A stretch of 64,000 nucleotides of DNA, from assembly GCF_023349185.1 (NCBI RefSeq), contig NZ_JAKIKY010000004.1:124001-188000 (forward strand). Direction: 5' to 3'. Below the pieces are notes generated by a model. That model saw only the letters and a program-made list of their open reading frames with translations. It searched no databases and had not been told where the DNA came from. Below are positions 62,699 to 64,000 of this stretch, piece by piece. This stretch comes from Shewanella aquimarina (GTDB taxonomy: Bacteria > Pseudomonadota > Gammaproteobacteria > Enterobacterales > Shewanellaceae). Made by a program: the position numbers and the translations under genes. Each line of letters starts with the position of its first letter. Position 1 is the stretch's first letter.

Positions 62699-63346
62699 AT
62701 GAAAAAGCAATTAAGAGGCAAGTTAGTCCTGGGGGCTCTGTTGCTCCTGGGCTTGGGTGGCTGCGGCAGTGAGGCAGGCAGCAACGGGGTGATAGTCAAT
62801 CCGCCGGTGACCGGCCCAGTGCCCGATATGAGCATAGATGCCTGCTTCACCATGACCACGAGTCTGGGGGAGGTTGGGCTGGGGATAGATAGCCTTCATA
62901 CGCCGCAATCGGCCGCCAACTTCATCGGCTATGTCGACGATGGCTTTTACGACGGCACCTTGATCCACAGGGTGATCCACAACTTTATCATTCAGGGGGG
63001 CGGTTTCACCTCGGGTATGGTAGCTAAGCCGGGAGGTGCGCCCATATCTAACGAGGCCCGGGTGGGCTTTAGCAATCTCAGGGGAACACTGGCCATGGCG
63101 CGTGGGCGTCAGAGTGATTCGGCCACCTCGCAGTTTTTCATCAACATCCTAGACAACCCTCAGCTGGATTACAGCGCCAGCAGCCCAGGCTACGCCGTGT
63201 TCGGCAAGGTGCTCTTCGGCATGGAGGTGGTGGATCAGATAGGCATAGTGGCCACCACCCGGGTGGGGGAGTACAGCGATGTCCCGCTGGAGGAGGTCGT
63301 TATCGAGCGTATCGCCCCCAGCGAGTGTCCCATCGTGGAAGACTAA
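62699..63346 (+). CDS. Lipoprotein cyclophilin-type peptidyl-prolyl isomerase
   Basis: 215 residues from ATG 62699 with GGGGA six bases upstream; a TTG four codons earlier is less likely. Signal ends in the lipobox LGGC (Cys22), so it is probably a membrane lipoprotein. The cyclophilin domain (about 50-205) has the FIGYVDDGFYDGTLIHRVIHNFIIQGGG and RGTLAMARGRQSDSATSQFFIN motifs. It would assist folding in the periplasm or outer membrane. It ends 4 nt before the convergent LysR gene. Confidence 0.92.
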   Translation: MKKQLRGKLVLGALLLLGLGGCGSEAGSNGVIVNPPVTGPVPDMSIDACFTMTTSLGEVGLGIDSLHTPQSAANFIGYVDDGFYDGTLIHRVIHNFIIQGGGFTSGMVAKPGGAPISNEARVGFSNLRGTLAMARGRQSDSATSQFFINILDNPQLDYSASSPGYAVFGKVLFGMEVVDQIGIVATTRVGEYSDVPLEEVVIERIAPSECPIVED

Positions 63347-63350
63347 TAGG

Positions 63351-64000
63351 CTATTCGCCGCTCGCCTGATGGCGTTTGACCAGGTCTATCATCGCCTGAG
63401 CCGCGAAGGAGAGGCTGAGATCTTTGCGCCAAAACAGGCTCATCTGCCAGCTGAGTGCGGTCTGGGTGAGGGGGCGGATGACCACGCCCTTGGGCCGGTA
63501 GCGCTCGGCAATAAATTTAGGCAGCAGCATCAGGCCGATCCCGGCGGCGACCAGGGCGACGCCAAACTCGGGCTGGTTCACCTGGGTGGGATTCTTGATG
63601 CTCACACCGGCCTGCTGACAGGCCTTGATCACCATCTCATGGAGTGAAAATTCCGATTCAAACAGGATCTGCGCCTGGCCATCGAGCTCGCCTAGGGGGA
63701 TCTCTGCGTGCCTCGCCAGCGGATGCTCGCTGGGAAGTACCACCACCATAGGCTCGGTATGAATGGCAATCCCCTCATAGCGATCCTTGAGATCTATGAT
63801 GCCGGTGGCGAGTTCAATTTCACCCTGTTGCAGGGCTTGGGTCTGTTCGACACCGCCGCGAACCAGCAGCTGGGTCTCTATCTCAGGGTAGGCCTGGCGA
63901 TACTTAGCGATGATGGGGGCGAACAGTTCGGCGCTGCCCAGCGGCGCCAGCCCCAGTTTTAGTATGCCGCGATTGAGGCCCTTGAGCTGTGCCAGCTCCT
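63351..64000 (-). CDS. LysR-family regulator, partial (5' end beyond the window)
   Basis: The C-terminal effector domain of a LysR regulator is read through the right edge; the N-terminal helix-turn-helix lies outside. Visible are LGLAPLGSAELFAPIIAKYRQ, IELATGIIDLKDRYEGIAIHTEPMVVVLPSEHPLA, and FGVALVAAGIGLMLLPKFIAERY, typical of the LysR substrate-binding fold. It is convergent with the cyclophilin gene. Its target is unknown. Confidence 0.88.
   Translation of the reverse strand, partial: ELAQLKGLNRGILKLGLAPLGSAELFAPIIAKYRQAYPEIETQLLVRGGVEQTQALQQGEIELATGIIDLKDRYEGIAIHTEPMVVVLPSEHPLARHAEIPLGELDGQAQILFESEFSLHEMVIKACQQAGVSIKNPTQVNQPEFGVALVAAGIGLMLLPKFIAERYRPKGVVIRPLTQTALSWQMSLFWRKDLSLSFAAQAMIDLVKRHQASGE

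Noticed and set aside
1..64000. tRNA, rRNA and CRISPR arrays
   Set aside because: No spaced identical repeats of CRISPR type and no recognised tRNA or rRNA sequence seen by eye on either strand. A tool-based scan would be needed to be certain.

Overview
The window reads as a chromosomal segment of a marine gammaproteobacterium, most likely Shewanella. ArcA, AsnC, LdhA, RluA, LysC, AhpC/AhpF, PrfB, LysS, RpiA and RlmC all match the enterobacterial proteins closely. DUF3293, DUF3019/MipA, GlyGly-CTERM subtilases and a giant fused formate dehydrogenase are typical of the Shewanella/Alteromonadales side. The genus call is inference from gene content. No rRNA, tRNA, CRISPR array, prophage or complete insertion sequence was recognised.

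Layout. 1-5.4 kb: a structured non-coding block, arcA (reverse), a DUF3293 gene, then a lysine riboswitch driving lysC and a translationally coupled zinc acylase-like enzyme. 5.4-9.3 kb: a secreted subtilase with GlyGly-CTERM. 9.4-16.8 kb: asnC, rluA, small membrane and methyltransferase genes, ldhA, a dienelactone hydrolase, CorA- and MscS-type membrane proteins, and a spermidine-synthase-like protein. 17-19.3 kb: ahpC and ahpF with two hairpin terminators between them. 19.4-28.3 kb: a diguanylate cyclase, small membrane/envelope proteins, a thioredoxin-CcdA fusion, an OhrR-like regulator, a short GlpD-like dehydrogenase, rlmC and chrA. 28.3-31.4 kb: a compact reverse operon MipA/OmpV - DUF3019 - response regulator - histidine kinase. 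32.1-37.3 kb: a second, 1705-residue GlyGly-CTERM subtilase. 37.5-45 kb: a chemoreceptor, a 1410-residue fused formate dehydrogenase and a pentapeptide-repeat K+ channel-like protein. 45.1-47.7 kb: prfB (with its +1 programmed frameshift) and lysS. 48-64 kb: a GGDEF/EAL protein, rluE, nagB, rlhA, a RecF/OLD-like ATPase, a Cdd1-like protein, a LysE exporter, LysR/NmrA divergent genes, rpiA, a YedI (DUF808) protein, a lipoprotein cyclophilin and the 3' part of a LysR gene cut by the window edge.

The most unusual structure is a 264-bp miniature inverted-repeat element present twice (47993-48256 and 61210-61473, same orientation, four differences by eye). It has imperfect terminal inverted repeats beginning GGGCCTGTT, a 14-bp internal inverted repeat, and TA on both flanks of the second copy. 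The right end of the first copy lies just before the GGDEF/EAL gene and carries an in-frame ATG, so it can add 18 residues to that protein upstream of a better-supported GTG start.

Functional themes are redox and anaerobic control (ArcA, LdhA, formate dehydrogenase, AhpCF, OhrR-like), secreted proteolysis, envelope sensing, c-di-GMP signalling, and ribosome modification and translation (RluA, RlmC, RluE, RlhA, PrfB, LysS).
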